DNA from: Cherax quadricarinatus
Lineage: Eukaryota > Arthropoda > Malacostraca > Decapoda > Parastacidae
Assembly (NCBI RefSeq): GCF_038502225.1
Contig: NW_027195543.1
Coordinates: forward strand, 64,501-128,500
Direction of reading: 5' to 3'
DNA: 64,000 bases
Part shown: positions 49,194-61,833 of the stretch, piece after piece
How the letters are laid out: the number at the start of each line of letters is the position of its first letter
Numbering within the stretch: the stretch's first letter is position 1
Notes under the pieces: generated by a model
What the model saw: only the letters and a program-made list of their open reading frames with translations
Told to the model about the DNA's origin: nothing
Databases searched by the model: none
Translations under genes and position numbers: made by a program

Positions 49194-52100
49194 TATATTT
49201 ATCTGTTATATTCTCACAATATTTATCTGTTATATTCTCACAATATTTATCTGTTATATTCTCACAATATTTATCTGTTATATTCTCACAATATTTATCT
49301 GTTATATTCTCACAATATTTATCTGTTATATTCTCACAATATTTATCTGTTATATTCTCACAATATTTATCTGTTATATTCTCACAATATTTATCTGTTA
49401 TATTCTCACAATATTTATCTGTTATATTCTCACAATATTTATCTGTTATATTCTCACAATATTTATCTGTTATATTCTCACAATATTTATCTGTTATATT
49501 CTCACAATATTTATCTGTTATATTCTCACAATATTTATCTGTTATATTCTCACAATATTTATCTGTTATATTCTCACAATATTTATCTGTTATATTCTCA
49601 CAATATTTATCTGTTATATTCTCACAATATTTATCTGTTATATTCTCACAATATTTATCTGTTATATTCTCACAATATTTATCTGTTATATTCTCACAAT
49701 ATTTATCTGTTATATTCTCACAATATTTATCTGTTATATTCTCACAATATTTATCTGTTATATTCTCACAATATTTATCTGTTATATTCTCACAATATTT
49801 ATCTGTTATATTCTCACAATATTTATCTGTTATATTCTCACAATATTTATCTGTTATATTCTCACAATATTTATCTGTTATATTCTCACAATATTTATCT
49901 GTTATATTCTCACAATATTTATCTGTTATATTCTCACAATATTTATCTGTTATATTCTCACAATATTTATCTGTTATATTCTCACAATATTTATCTGTTA
50001 TATTCTCACAATATTTATCTGTTATATTCTCACAATATTTATCTGTTATATTCTCACAATATTTATCTGTTATATTCTCACAATATTTATCTGTTATATT
50101 CTCACAATATTTATCTGTTATATTCTCACAATATTTATCTGTTATATTCTCACAATATTTATCTGTTATATTCTCACAATATTTATCTGTTATATTCTCA
50201 CAATATTTATCTGTTATATTCTCACAATATTTATCTGTTATATTCTCACAATATTTATCTGTTATATTCTCACAATATTTATCTGTTATATTCTCACAAT
50301 ATTTATCTGTTATATTCTCACAATATTTATCTGTTATATTCTCACAATATTTATCTGTTATATTCTCACAATATTTATCTGTTATATTCTCACAATATTT
50401 ATCTGTTATATTCTCACAATATTTATCTGTTATATTCTCACAATATTTATCTGTTATATTCTCACAATATTTATCTGTTATATTCTCACAATATTTATCT
50501 GTTATATTCTCACAATATTTATCTGTTATATTCTCACAATATTTATCTGTTATATTCTCACAATATTTATCTGTTATATTCTCACAATATTTATCTGTTA
50601 TATTCTCACAATATTTATCTGTTATATTCTCACAATATTTATCTGTTATATTCTCACAATATTTATCTGTTATATTCTCACAATATTTATCTGTTATATT
50701 CTCACAATATTTATCTGTTATATTCTCACAATATTTATCTGTTATATTCTCACAATATTTATCTGTTATATTCTCACAATATTTATCTGTTATATTCTCA
50801 CAATATTTATCTGTTATATTCTCACAATATTTATCTGTTATATTCTCACAATATTTATCTGTTATATTCTCACAATATTTATCTGTTATATTCTCACAAT
50901 ATTTATCTGTTATATTCTCACAATATTTATCTGTTATATTCTCACAATATTTATCTGTTATATTCTCACAATATTTATCTGTTATATTCTCACAATATTT
51001 ATCTGTTATATTCTCACAATATTTATCTGTTATATTCTCACAATATTTATCTGTTATATTCTCACAATATTTATCTGTTATATTCTCACAATATTTATCT
51101 GTTATATTCTCACAATATTTATCTGTTATATTCTCACAATATTTATCTGTTATATTCTCACAATATTTATCTGTTATATTCTCACAATATTTATCTGTTA
51201 TATTCTCACAATATTTATCTGTTATATTCTCACAATATTTATCTGTTATATTCTCACAATATTTATCTGTTATATTCTCACAATATTTATCTGTTATATT
51301 CTCACAATATTTATCTGTTATATTCTCACAATATTTATCTGTTATATTCTCACAATATTTATCTGTTATATTCTCACAATATTTATCTGTTATATTCTCA
51401 CAATATTTATCTGTTATATTCTCACAATATTTATCTGTTATATTCTCACAATATTTATCTGTTATATTCTCACAATATTTATCTGTTATATTCTCACAAT
51501 ATTTATCTGTTATATTCTCACAATATTTATCTGTTATATTCTCACAATATTTATCTGTTATATTCTCACAATATTTATCTGTTATATTCTCACAATATTT
51601 ATCTGTTATATTCTCACAATATTTATCTGTTATATTCTCACAATATTTATCTGTTATATTCTCACAATATTTATCTGTTATATTCTCACAATATTTATCT
51701 GTTATATTCTCACAATATTTATCTGTTATATTCTCACAATATTTATCTGTTATATTCTCACAATATTTATCTGTTATATTCTCACAATATTTATCTGTTA
51801 TATTCTCACAATATTTATCTGTTATATTCTCACAATATTTATCTGTTATATTCTCACAATATTTATCTGTTATATTCTCACAATATTTATCTGTTATATT
51901 CTCACAATATTTATCTGTTATATTCTCACAATATTTATCTGTTATATTCTCACAATATTTATCTGTTATATTCTCACAATATTTATCTGTTATATTCTCA
52001 CAATATTTATCTGTTATATTCTCACAATATTTATCTGTTATATTCTCACAATATTTATCTGTTATATTCTCACAATATTTATCTGTTATATTCTCACAAT

Positions 52101-54190
52101 ATTTATCTGTTATATTCTCACAATATTTATCTGTTATATTCTCACAATATTTATCTGTTATATTCTCACAATATTTATCTGTTATATTCTCACAATATTT
52201 ATCTGTTATATTCTCACAATATTTATCTGTTATATTCTCACAATATTTATCTGTTATATTCTCACAATATTTATCTGTTATATTCTCACAATATTTATCT
52301 GTTATATTCTCACAATATTTATCTGTTATATTCTCACAATATTTATCTGTTATATTCTCACAATATTTATCTGTTATATTCTCACAATATTTATCTGTTA
52401 TATTCTCACAATATTTATCTGTTATATTCTCACAATATTTATCTGTTATATTCTCACAATATTTATCTGTTATATTCTCACAATATTTATCTGTTATATT
52501 CTCACAATATTTATCTGTTATATTCTCACAATATTTATCTGTTATATTCTCACAATATTTATCTGTTATATTCTCACAATATTTATCTGTTATATTCTCA
52601 CAATATTTATCTGTTATATTCTCACAATATTTATCTGTTATATTCTCACAATATTTATCTGTTATATTCTCACAATATTTATCTGTTATATTCTCACAAT
52701 ATTTATCTGTTATATTCTCACAATATTTATCTGTTATATTCTCACAATATTTATCTGTTATATTCTCACAATATTTATCTGTTATATTCTCACAATATTT
52801 ATCTGTTATATTCTCACAATATTTATCTGTTATATTCTCACAATATTTATCTGTTATATTCTCACAATATTTATCTGTTATATTCTCACAATATTTATCT
52901 GTTATATTCTCACAATATTTATCTGTTATATTCTCACAATATTTATCTGTTATATTCTCACAATATTTATCTGTTATATTCTCACAATATTTATCTGTTA
53001 TATTCTCACAATATTTATCTGTTATATTCTCACAATATTTATCTGTTATATTCTCACAATATTTATCTGTTATATTCTCACAATATTTATCTGTTATATT
53101 CTCACAATATTTATCTGTTATATTCTCACAATATTTATCTGTTATATTCTCACAATATTTATCTGTTATATTCTCACAATATTTATCTGTTATATTCTCA
53201 CAATATCTATCTGTTATATTCTCACAATATTTATCTGTTATATTCTCACAATATTTATCTGTTATATTCTCACAATATCTATCTGTTATATTCTCACAAT
53301 ATTTATCTGTTATATTCTCACAATATTTATCTGTTATATTCTCACAATATCTATCTGTTATATTCTCACAATATTTATCTGTTATATTCTCACAATATTT
53401 ATCTGTTATATTCTCACAATATCTATCTGTTATATTCTCACAATATTTATCTGTTATATTCTCACAATATTTATCTGTTACATTCTCACAATATCTATCT
53501 GTTATATTCTCACAATATTTATCTGTTATATTCTCACAATATCTATCTGTTACATTCTCACAATATCTATCTGTTATATTCTCACAATATTTATCTGTTA
53601 TATTCTCACAATATTTATCTGTTATATTCTCACAATATCTATCTGTTATATTCTCACAATATTTATCTGTTACATTCTCACAATATCTATCTGTTATATT
53701 CTCACAATATTTATCTGTTATATTCTCACAATATTTATCTGTTATATTCTCACAATATTTATCTGTTATATTCTCACAATATCTATCTGTTATATTCTCA
53801 CAATATTTATCTGTTATATTCTCACAATATCTATCTGTTATATTCTCACAATATCTATCTGTTATATTCTCACAATATTTATCTGTTATATTCTCACAAT
53901 ATTTATCTGTTATATTCTCACAATATTTATCTGTTATATTCTCACAATATTTATCTGTTATATTCTCACAATATTTATCTGTTATATTCTCACAATATTT
54001 ATCTGTTATATTCTCACAATATTTATCTGTTATATTCTCACAATATTTATCTGTTATATTCTCACAATATTTATCTGTTATATTCTCACAATATTTATCT
54101 GTTATATTCTCACAATATTTATCTGTTATATTCTCACAATATTTATCTGTTATATTCTCACAATATTTATCTGTTATATTCTCACAATAT
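49194..54190. repeat. 24-bp tandem array, about 208 copies, mostly identical
   Basis: The unit starts TATTTATCTGTTATATTCTC and ends ACAA. From the start to about 53200 (about 167 units) I see no change. Variants TATCTATCTG and TTACATTC appear only from 53206 to about 53855, then the array is uniform again to the end. The C variants at 53206, 53278, 53350, 53422 and 53494 are 72 bp apart (three units). Period 24 keeps an uninterrupted frame of nearly 1,690 residues (IFICYILT repeated), which is not a protein. Confidence 0.98.
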
Positions 54191-54290
54191 ACTGAACTTC
54201 CGGTAATAAAAAATCAGCAGGAAATTACAGGTTTGACTTTATCGCTAAATTTTTATATCCGAGAAAAACAGGAAAAAATCATTTTATCGT

Positions 54291-55941
54291 CCTGGTGCCT
54301 GGCACACTGTGGTGTCTGGCACTGTGTGGTGCATGGCACTGTGTGGTGCATGGCACTGTGTGGAGTCTGGCACTGTGTGGTGCCTGGCACACTGTGGTGT
54401 CTGGCACTGTGTGGTGCATGGCACTGTGTGGTGCCTGGCACACTGTGGTGTCTGACACTGTGTGGTGCATGGCACTGTGTGGTGCATGGCACTGTGTGGA
54501 GTCTGGCACTGTGTGGTGCCTGGCACACTGTGGTGTCTTGCACTGTGTGGTGCATGGCACTGTGTGGTGCATGGCACTGTGTGGAGTCTGGCACTGTGTG
54601 GTGCATGGCACTGTGTGGTGGTGCCTGGCACACTGTGGTGCCTGACACTGTGCGGTGTATGGCACTGTGTGGAGTCTGGTACTGAGTGGTGCATGGCACT
54701 CTGTGGTGCACTGCACACTGTGGTGCCTGGCACTCTGTGGTGCATGGCACTCTGTGGTGCCTGGCACTCTGTGGTGCTTGGCATTCTGTGGAATCTGGCA
54801 CTGTGTGATGTCTGGCATTCTGGGGTACCTGGCACTTTGTGGTGCATGGTATTGTGTGGTGTCTGGCACTGTGTGGTGTCTGGCACTCAGTAGTGCCTGG
54901 CACTGTGTGGTGCCTGGCACTGTGTGGTGTCTGGCACTGTGGAGTCTGGCACTGTATGGTGTCTGACACTGTGTGGTGTCTGGCATTGGGTGGTGCCTGG
55001 CACTGAGTGGTGCTTGGCACTATGTGGTGCCTGGCACTGTTGTTTCTGGCACTGTGCAGTGCCTGGCACTGTGTGATGCCTGGTCCTGTGTGATGCCTGG
55101 CACTGTGTGATGCCTGGCACTGTGTGGTGCCTGGCAATGTGTGGTGTGATGCCTGGCACTGTGTTTTGGGGTGACTGGCGCTGTGTTGTGGGAGTGCCTG
55201 GCACTGAGTTTTGGGGGTGCTTGTCACTGTGTTGTTGGGGTGCCTGGCATTATGTTGTGAGGGTACCTGGCACTGTGTTGTGTGATGCATATTACTGTAC
55301 TGTGGGAGTGCTTGTCACTGTGTTGTGGGGGTGCCTTTTACTGTGTTGTGGGGTGCCTGGCACTATGCTGTGGGGGTGCCTGGCACTGTGTTGTGGGAGT
55401 GACTGTCACTATGTTGTGGGGGTGCCTGGCACTATGTTGTGGGCTTGCCTGGCACTGTGTGATGTAATGCTTGGCGATGTGTGGTGTGGTGTCTGGCAAT
55501 ATGTGTTGCGATGTCTGGCACTGTGTGGTGTGCAGTCTAGCACTGTGTGGTGTGATGTCTGGTACTGTGTGATGTGATGTCTGGTACTGTGTGGTGTGGT
55601 GTCTGGCACTGTATGGTGTGATGTTTGGCACTGTGTGATGTGGTGTCTGGCACTGTGTGGTGTGAAGTCTGGTACTGTGTGGTGTGATACCTGATACTGT
55701 GTGGTTTGATGCCTTGCACTGTGTGCTGCGATGCATGGCACTGTGTGGTGTGACACCTGGCACTGTGTGGTGTGATGCCTGGCTCTGTGTGGTGTTATGC
55801 CTGGCACTGTGCTGTGTGATGAATGAAACAGTGGTGTAATGCCTGGCACTGTTTTGTGGGAGTGCCTGACACTGTGTTGTGGGGGTGACTGTCACTGTGT
55901 TGTGGGGGTGCCTGGCACTATGTTGTGGGGGTGACTGGCAC
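54291..55941. repeat. GT-rich minisatellite, 17- to 23-bp units, first part
   Basis: The 5' half has 17-bp units of GCACTGTGTGGTGCATG type. From about 55140 the unit lengthens to about 22-23 bp by adding GTGTGAT or TTGTGGGGGT. It is interrupted at 55941 by a 1,222-bp insert and resumes at 57169. Confidence 0.92.
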
Positions 55942-57163
55942 TGCTGCAACCCCTGAATGGGTTGCAATGATTAATATGTATATATATAATTATTACCTTT
56001 TCATATAATTTTATATTGCTTGTATTTGCGATAATAGCTAAATCGTAAATGTATTGCTTTATATTGTTATTTGACTTAGCTTCCTTTGGTTAGGTAGGAT
56101 GTAACATATTATGTGCTCACTTCAAGTCTTGATTGTCTAATTACTGTAATTATCGCTTGTGGCTCGTTAGACTGCCGGCTTCTGTTTCTGAGCTGCAGCT
56201 GTCCACGGAGCTTTCACGTGATCGAGGGGGGGGGTGTCCTCACCTCGCCTGAAGTATTCAGTCTGGTCTAGACTCGCTTGGTGATTGGACAGATTGTCTG
56301 TCTCATTATTCTTTTTAGTTCTGTAGAACTCTGTTCACAGAACATTGAATAGACTTAGTGATTTTCAACGTTGTACTGAGGTTGTGTGTCGCGTAGACAC
56401 TCTGAGTAACTCAGGTCCTGAGCTGTAGCTTCTGACCTAACTTGTACTGGTATCTGTGTACTGTCACAGTCGGGGATTTTCTTATGCTGAACTTAGATTC
56501 AGTATTATGGGAGTTTTGTGACTTTTGTGGAGGATCTGCTGATGGTCCCTACTTAGTGTCGTTATATTATCTCCTTGTTCCTGATTCTGTGTCGCAGTTG
56601 CTTGTTATATTGTTGTTCGGCTTATCAGTCTTTTATTGTTCAAGCAGACTGTTCTGACTGCCAGTTGGTCAAGAAGTTAGTTTATTTGAGGACTTTGTCA
56701 GTCACTTGTTTAAGTCTAGTCGAGCCGTGAGACATAGTGAACTACTTAGAGCACTTACACACATACACAAACTTACTTGTATATATTTGTAATATCTTAT
56801 TAAGTGTTAGTGTTCCAGACGGTACTTAAGAATTATAAATGTGATATGTGCTTTCAGCACAATACTATTGTATACGAGAGAAGTGATATTATTTTAATTA
56901 CTGTGAATAATTTAATTTAATTTGATATACGCCTAGACAACTTAATGACTAATAAATTTATTAAATGTTAATTTCTCTAGTTAGTAGCCTACCAGTTGTA
57001 ATCCTGAAGCACTACTGAATCATACTGAATTCTAATGGATAATTGGACAAGGATACTGACTACTTGTTACGAAAACCCAGTAACAGGCTGGATGCTAGAA
57101 GGGCAGTCCTTTCTACTATTCACTGGAGATCTCTAAGCTTTTAGAATCGCGTTTTTTGTAACA
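55942..57163. mobile_element. Candidate solo LTR inserted in the minisatellite
   Basis: The 1,222-bp insert starts TGCTGCAACCCCTGAATGGG and ends TTTTTTGTAACA, the TG...CA form of LTRs. It is flanked by GGCAC on both sides (55937-55941 and 57164-57168), a 5-bp target duplication. The beginning folds as GCAACCC/GGGTTGC. An AATAAA lies at 56951-56956. There is no coding sequence beyond short frames, and no internal region or second LTR in the window. Strand and superfamily are unknown. Confidence 0.7.
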
Positions 57164-57168
57164 GGCAC

Positions 57169-57727
57169 TTTGTTGTTAGGTGCCTGGCACTGTGTTGTGG
57201 GGGTGCCTGTCACTGTGTTGTGGGGGTGCCTGGCACTATGTTGTGGGGTGCCTGGCACTGTGTTGTGGGGGTGCCTGGCACTGTGTTGTGAGGGTGCCTG
57301 TCACTGTGTTGTTGGGGTGCCTGTCACTGTGTTGTGGGGGTGCATGGCACTATGTTGTGGGGGTGCCTGTCACTGTGCTGTGGGGGGTGCCTGTCACTGT
57401 GTTGTTGGGGTGCCTGGCACTGTGTGGCATGCAGTCTGTCACTGTGTGGTGTGATGTCTGGCACTGTGTGATGCGATGCTTGACGATGTGTGGTGTGGTG
57501 TCTCTCATTGTGTGTTGCGACGTCTGGCACTGCGTGGTGTACAGTCTGGCACTGTGTAGTGTGTTGCCTAACACTGTGTGGTGAGATGTCTTGTACTGTG
57601 TGTGGTGTGATGCCTGTTACTGTGTGGTGTGATGCTATGGCACTGTGTGTTGTGTTGCCTGGCGCAGTGTGGTGTCTGGCACTGTGTGGTGTGATGCTTG
57701 GCACTATGTTTTGTCTGTTTGTTGCCT
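57169..57727. repeat. GT-rich minisatellite, second part
   Basis: The same unit family as 54291-55941 (TGCCTGGCACTGTGTTGTGG with a G run) continues on the other side of the insert, then degrades into GTGTGATGC variants. Confidence 0.9.
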
Positions 57728-57955
57728 GGCTCTCCCAGGATACTTTAGTTTGGAACATAATTGTACAGCATAAAGACATCAACGATATAAAGTCAACTGA
57801 ACAACTGAGGTCGCTGACCTACACACTCCATCATCTTCGTTATTTGTTTATCTTAATAATAAAACGATTTTAAAATAGCAGATGTAGCTTCCAGCATTTA
57901 TTTAGCTTTTAAAGAAAGTTAGGAACCCTTAACCAAACTTTGTCAAATCCTGTGT
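57728..57955. other. Unique spacer, no gene seen
   Basis: AT-rich DNA with an AATAAAACGATTTTAAAATAG stretch split at 57859-57880. No gene is supported. Confidence 0.4.
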
Positions 57956-58077
<122 letters not shown>

Positions 58078-58083
58078 GAATAG

Positions 58084-58470
<387 letters not shown>

Positions 58471-58629
58471 CAATTTAGTTCTAAACCTTTCCGGGTGATA
58501 CAGAGTCGCGAGAGAAGAGAGAGAAGTGAAGAGGCGTTGATAAAAAAAAATAATAAAATATTCGGAGACAGAAGTGAAAAATCTGAAATATTAGGCGAAG
58601 AAAACGGAAACCAGAATGAAGAAAATCAG

Positions 58630-59779
58630 TGTGAAGACAAGACTGGCAACACTGTGAAGACATGACTGGCAACACTGTGAAGACAAGACTGGCAACACTG
58701 TGAAGACAAGACTGGCAACACTGTGAAGACAAGACTGGCAACACTGTGAAGACAAGACTGGCAACACTGTGAAGACAAGACTGGCAACACTGTGAAGACA
58801 AGACTGGCAACACTGTGAAGACAAGACTGGCAACACTATGAAGACAAGACTGGCAACACTGTGAAGACAAGACTGGCAACACTGTGAAGACAAGACTGGC
58901 AACACTGTGAAGACAAGACTGGCAACACTGTGAAGACAAGACTGGCAACACTATGAAGACAAGACTGGCAACACTGTGAAGACAAGACTGGCAACACTGT
59001 GAAGACAAGACTGGCAACACTGTGAAGACAAGACTTGCAACACTGTGAAGACAAGACTGGCAACACTATGAAGACAAGACTGGCAACACTGTGAAGACAA
59101 GACTGGCAACACTGTGAAGACAAGACTGGCAACACTGTGAAGACAAGACTGGCAACACTGTGAAGACAAGACTGGCAACACTGTGAAGACAAGACTGGCA
59201 ACACTGTGAAGACAAGACTGGCAACACCGTGAAGACAAGACTGGCAACACTGTGAAGACAAGACTGGCAACACTGTGAAGACAAGACTGGCAACACTGTG
59301 AAGACAAGACTGGCAACACTGTGAAGACAAGACTGGCAACACTGTGAAGACAAGACTGGCAACACTGTGAAGACAAGACTGGCAACACTGTGAAGACAAG
59401 ACTGGCAACGCTGCGAAGACAAGACTGGCAACACTGCGAAGACAAGACTGGCAACACTGTGAAGACAAGACTGGCAACACTGTGAAGACAAGACTGGCAA
59501 CACTGTGAAGACAAGACTGGCAACACTGCGAAGACAAGACTGGCAACACTGTGAAGACAAGACTGGCAACACTGTGAAGACAAGACTGGCAACACTGTGA
59601 AGACAAGACTGGCAACACTGTGAAGACAAGACTGGCAACACTGTGAAGACAAGACTGGCAACACTGCGAAGACAAGACTGGCAACACTGTGAAGACAAGA
59701 CTGGCAACACTGTGAAGACAAGACTGGCAACACTGCGAAGACAAGACTGGCAACACTGTGAAGACAAGACTGGCAACAC
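58630..59779. repeat. 23-bp tandem array, 50 copies
   Basis: The unit is GTGAAGACAAGACTGGCAAC plus ACT. Only single substitutions occur (ACATGACTGG, CTATGAAG, CTGCGAAG, ACCGTGAAG, ACTTGCAAC). CTGCGAAG is limited to 59400-59760, a local subfamily. Fifty units fit exactly, with no indels. Confidence 0.97.
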
Positions 59780-60438
59780 TTACTTAAAGTAATGGATGAA
59801 ACCCGAGTGTGTGTGTTACTAATGATAATTGTGGATCTCAGCACTAACAACGCACTCTGTAACCTTCGTTACTACGAACAACACTAACAATCTCATCAAC
59901 CCAATTGACAGTAAGAACTGCGTCAGTATAAATAACAAAAACAAACGCATCAACACTAACAACACTGACAAATACACCAACTCTAACAGCTGCTTCGTCA
60001 TGAAAAACACTAACAACACTGACAACTACATCAACAAAACACTAACAACATTGTGACATGCGCATTATAATTTATTCCGTGTTCATCACACGAACATTCG
60101 TGTATATCCTGTGTACCATCCAAACTTGCAGTTAGGTTAGAGCAGCATATTTATGGGCTCCGCTGCTCTGATTTAATGTTCATGTCTAGGATCAGCCAAG
60201 TGGCGAGAGCTTGAGCCCAACTGAGTCGAGATTACGCTTCCCACCTGTCTGGACAGCAGTCACTGACGCTGCTTAAGTACACTTATACAAGCTGGTGTTG
60301 AGGTGTAGTGAGTGGCTCTTTGCTCTCTGGCTCATTATTCTGCTGATAAAATACACTTTGAACGTACTGTATACATCTTTGGGAAGGAAATATACCAGTA
60401 CAAAAAAACTACGTCTTTGTGTTTGTCTTTATTTGACC
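59780..60438. other. Unique DNA with diffuse AAC/ACA-rich words
   Basis: CAACACTAACAAC-type words recur irregularly between 59860 and 60055, a decayed short repeat. The remainder is ordinary sequence with no recognised gene. Confidence 0.45.
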
Positions 60439-60558
60439 GAGGATTGTTGCTTGTCAGGAGTCGTGATTGTTGCTTGTCAGGAGTCGTGATTGTTGCTTGT
60501 CAGGAGTCCTGATTGTTGCTTGTCAGGAGTCGTGATTGTTGCTTGTCAGGAGTCCTGA
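60439..60558. repeat. 23-bp short tandem array, about 5 copies
   Basis: The unit is GATTGTTGCTTGTCAGGAGT plus CGT or CCT. The CGT and CCT forms alternate in the last copies. Confidence 0.95.
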
Positions 60559-60992
60559 TTAATGGCCAGGTACAGAATGCCATTGTTTGTGTACTTGCGC
60601 ATGTAATACACAACTTCCACACAAACGAAATTAACAACTACATCAGCACAACACAAACAACGTACCAACACAACACACACAACTGCATCAACACAAACAA
60701 CACAATACAGATACAAACCAAGCTGAATCTATATAAACCACACAGGATTACATACACTAACAGGTATACATGTTTCACAGTATTTATCCACACAGTTTCA
60801 GTTAATCCTTCGATGAGGAATTAAATTATCCTCAAGGATACATATGGTCTTATTGACACTCGTCATTTACGCTGATTGTAGATCCAATTAACCAACCAAC
60901 AATCACTGACATGTGCATCAGTATTAACTGGACCAACAGGGAGAAACCTGCAACAAAGAAGCGATGGTTTGACATTGATGCTACGCGACTAA
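60559..60992. other. AC-rich low-complexity and unique DNA
   Basis: ACAACACAAACAAC-like words between 60625 and 60720 resemble those at 59860-60055, so both may be remnants of one old satellite. No gene was recognised. Confidence 0.45.
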
Positions 60993-61806
60993 TATTATAC
61001 TTGAGTGTGACATATAATTAACATTATTCTTGAGTGTGGCATATAATTAACATTATTCTTGAGTGTGGCACATAATTAACATTATTCTTGAGTGTGGCAT
61101 ATAATTAACATTATTCTTGAGTGTGGCATATAATTAACATTATTCTTGAGTGTGGCACATAATTAACATTATTCTTGAGTGTGGCACATAATTAACATTA
61201 TTCTTGAGTGTGACATATAATTAACATTATTCTTGAGTGTGACATATAATTAACATTATTCTTGAGTGTGGCACATAATTAACATTATTCTTGAGTGTGG
61301 CACATAATTAACATTATTCTTGAGTGTGACATATAATTAACATTATTCTTGAGTGTGACATATAATTAACATTATTCTTGAGTGTGGCATATAATTAACA
61401 TTATTCTTGAGTGTGACATATAATTAACATTATTCTTGAGTGTGACATATAATTAACATTATTCTTGAGTGTGGCATATAATTAACATTATTCTTGAGTG
61501 TGGCATATAATTAACATTATTCTTGAGTGTGGCATATAATTAACATTATTCTTGAGAGTGGCATATAATTAACATTATTCTTGAGTGTGGCATATAATTA
61601 ACATTATTCTTGAGTGTGGCATATAATTAACATTATTCTTGAGTGTGGCATATAATTAACATTATTCTTGAGTGTGATATATAATTAACATTATTCTTGA
61701 GTGTGGCATATAATTAACATTATTCTTGAGTGTGGCATATAATTAACATTATTCTTGAGTGTGGCATATAATTAACATTATTCTTGAGTGTGGCATATAA
61801 TTAACA
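60993..61806. repeat. 29-bp tandem array, about 28 copies
   Basis: The unit is about TATAATTAACATTATTCTTG followed by AGTGTGGCA. GACATATAA, GGCACATAA and GGCATATAA variants form runs: the first two are confined to the 5' half, while GGCATATAA fills the 3' half. Confidence 0.97.
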
Positions 61807-61833
61807 TATAATTAACAGCAGAATGAGATCTGT

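Noticed and set aside
49135..54206. Two overlapping open frames of almost 1,690 residues with 8-residue periods (IFICYILT and IYLLYSHN)
   Set aside because: They are read-throughs of a 24-bp DNA repeat; both frames are open for the same reason, with no codon-level selection, non-repeat domain or gene structure.
56442..56657. 71-residue hydrophobic frame
   Set aside because: It lies inside the candidate solo LTR and has no recognisable domain.
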